Shown here one piece after another: positions 5,669-6,129 of a stretch of 6,129 nucleotides of DNA; within the stretch, counting starts at the first letter, position 1; each line of letters begins with the position of its first letter. The stretch lies in assembly GCA_016930895.1 (NCBI GenBank), contig JAFGFV010000429.1:1-6129 (forward strand), read 5' to 3'. This DNA is from Spirochaetales bacterium (GTDB taxonomy: Bacteria > Spirochaetota > Spirochaetia > SZUA-6 > DRHE01). The translations under genes and the position numbers were made by a program. Below the pieces are notes generated by a model. It searched no databases. It had not been told where the DNA came from and worked only from the letters and a program-made list of their open reading frames with translations.

Positions 5669-5696
5669 GTCGCCGGCCTCGCTTCGTCCTTATCTT
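5667..5696 (+). promoter_or_regulatory. Weak candidate promoter of the outer-membrane protein gene
   Basis: TTGTCG (5667-5672) and TATCTT (5691-5696) are 18 bases apart, each matching four of six consensus bases, just after the terminator T-run. It would give a leader of roughly 90 bases. The match is modest. Confidence 0.3.
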
Positions 5697-5793
5697 TGGC
5701 GCATGCTCGGCACCGCGGGAACCCCAGGATCCGCCATCCCGGCGGCTGGAGCGGGGCCGGGGAAAAAAGGATTAGCAAGGAGAAGTAGACACG

Positions 5794-6129
5794 ATGAAAC
5801 GCAAGGCATTCCTTTGGATCCTCCTGGTGCTGGCGCTGGCTGCGGCACCGGCGGCTTTGGCGGCCCCGAACCCCGCCGGCCTGGAGGGATTCTACAACGA
5901 CCCGGACAGCTTCTGGGGCTTCCAGTCCCACGTGGAGCTGGGCTTCCTGGGCTTCTTCTACCACAAGATCCAGTTTGGTGAGACCGGGACCTACTTCGAC
6001 TACGTGGCCGACGGCGGCCAGGACGTCTGGTTTCCCTTCCAGCGCATCAGCGGGGACATCTTCATCGGGCCCCGTCACCGGATCGTTCTGCTGTACCAGC
6101 CCATCGACGTGCGCACCGAAGTGTACCTG
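5794..6129 (+). CDS. Probable outer-membrane protein, N-terminal 112 residues (cut by window edge)
   Basis: Exported protein open to the last base. Residues 1-23 are a clear signal peptide: MKRK, a hydrophobic core (5-20) and Ala-Leu-Ala before Ala24. The mature part alternates polar and hydrophobic residues with many aromatics, as in outer-membrane beta-strands: HVELGFLGFFYHKIQFG (46-62), FDYVADGGQDVWFPFQR (68-84) and RISGDIFIGPRHRIVLLYQ (84-102). The last part reads as two strands joined by a GPRH turn. I do not recognise a named family; a small beta-barrel is the best reading, and a soluble periplasmic beta protein is possible. AAGGAG at 5777-5782 lies 11 bases before the ATG, slightly long but usable. 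It follows the RudS-like gene after 179 bases containing a terminator, so it is probably a separate transcript. Confidence 0.8.
   Translation, partial: MKRKAFLWILLVLALAAAPAALAAPNPAGLEGFYNDPDSFWGFQSHVELGFLGFFYHKIQFGETGTYFDYVADGGQDVWFPFQRISGDIFIGPRHRIVLLYQPIDVRTEVYL

Noticed and set aside
5560..6078. Minus-strand open frame of 172 codons opposite the right-hand gap and outer-membrane gene
   Set aside because: No domain; it crosses the terminator and both flanking genes.

Overview
This is a GC-rich bacterial chromosomal segment (roughly two thirds G+C by eye) with dense coding and codons ending mostly in G or C. Signal peptides, an apparent outer-membrane protein and a LolA-like envelope protein point to a Gram-negative host. 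A high-GC delta-proteobacterial-type, acidobacterial or similar lineage would fit, but nothing here fixes the phylum. I see no tRNA, rRNA, CRISPR, insertion sequence or phage gene.

Layout: five genes are on the minus strand and two on the plus strand, divided by a short divergent promoter region near 4555-4642. Reading leftward from it come a secreted LolA-like protein (3736-4554), an unrecognised 91-residue protein (3464-3739) and an HD-domain phosphohydrolase of the YfbR/HDDC2 type (2790-3467). These three are joined by two 4-base GTGA stop/start overlaps and so form a translationally coupled operon. After 71 bases comes a secreted protein made of three PPC-like beta repeats with an exact 106-residue period (1639-2718). 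After a further 177 bases comes a sodium:solute symporter with a GTG start (1461 down to the window edge). Reading rightward come a DUF523-DUF1722 fusion protein of the RudS type, predicted to remove sulfur from 4-thiouridine in tRNA (4643-5614), an intrinsic terminator, and the first 112 residues of a probable outer-membrane protein (5794 to the edge).

How the genes fit together: four of the seven products are envelope or exported proteins (LolA-like, PPC repeats, symporter, outer-membrane protein) and two are cytosolic enzymes acting on nucleotides or tRNA (HD hydrolase, RudS-like). No single pathway links them convincingly. The firmest functional grouping is the three-gene overlapping operon.

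Most notable observations: (1) both divergent genes have a -10-like hexamer 6-7 bases before the ATG and no Shine-Dalgarno sequence, so both may be leaderless, whereas most other genes in the window have good ribosome sites; (2) a seven-G run lies in the putative promoter spacer of the PPC-repeat gene; (3) the HD protein has His-Glu in place of His-Asp; (4) an unrecognised 91-residue protein is tightly coupled to its neighbours. I found no convincing complete novel system.
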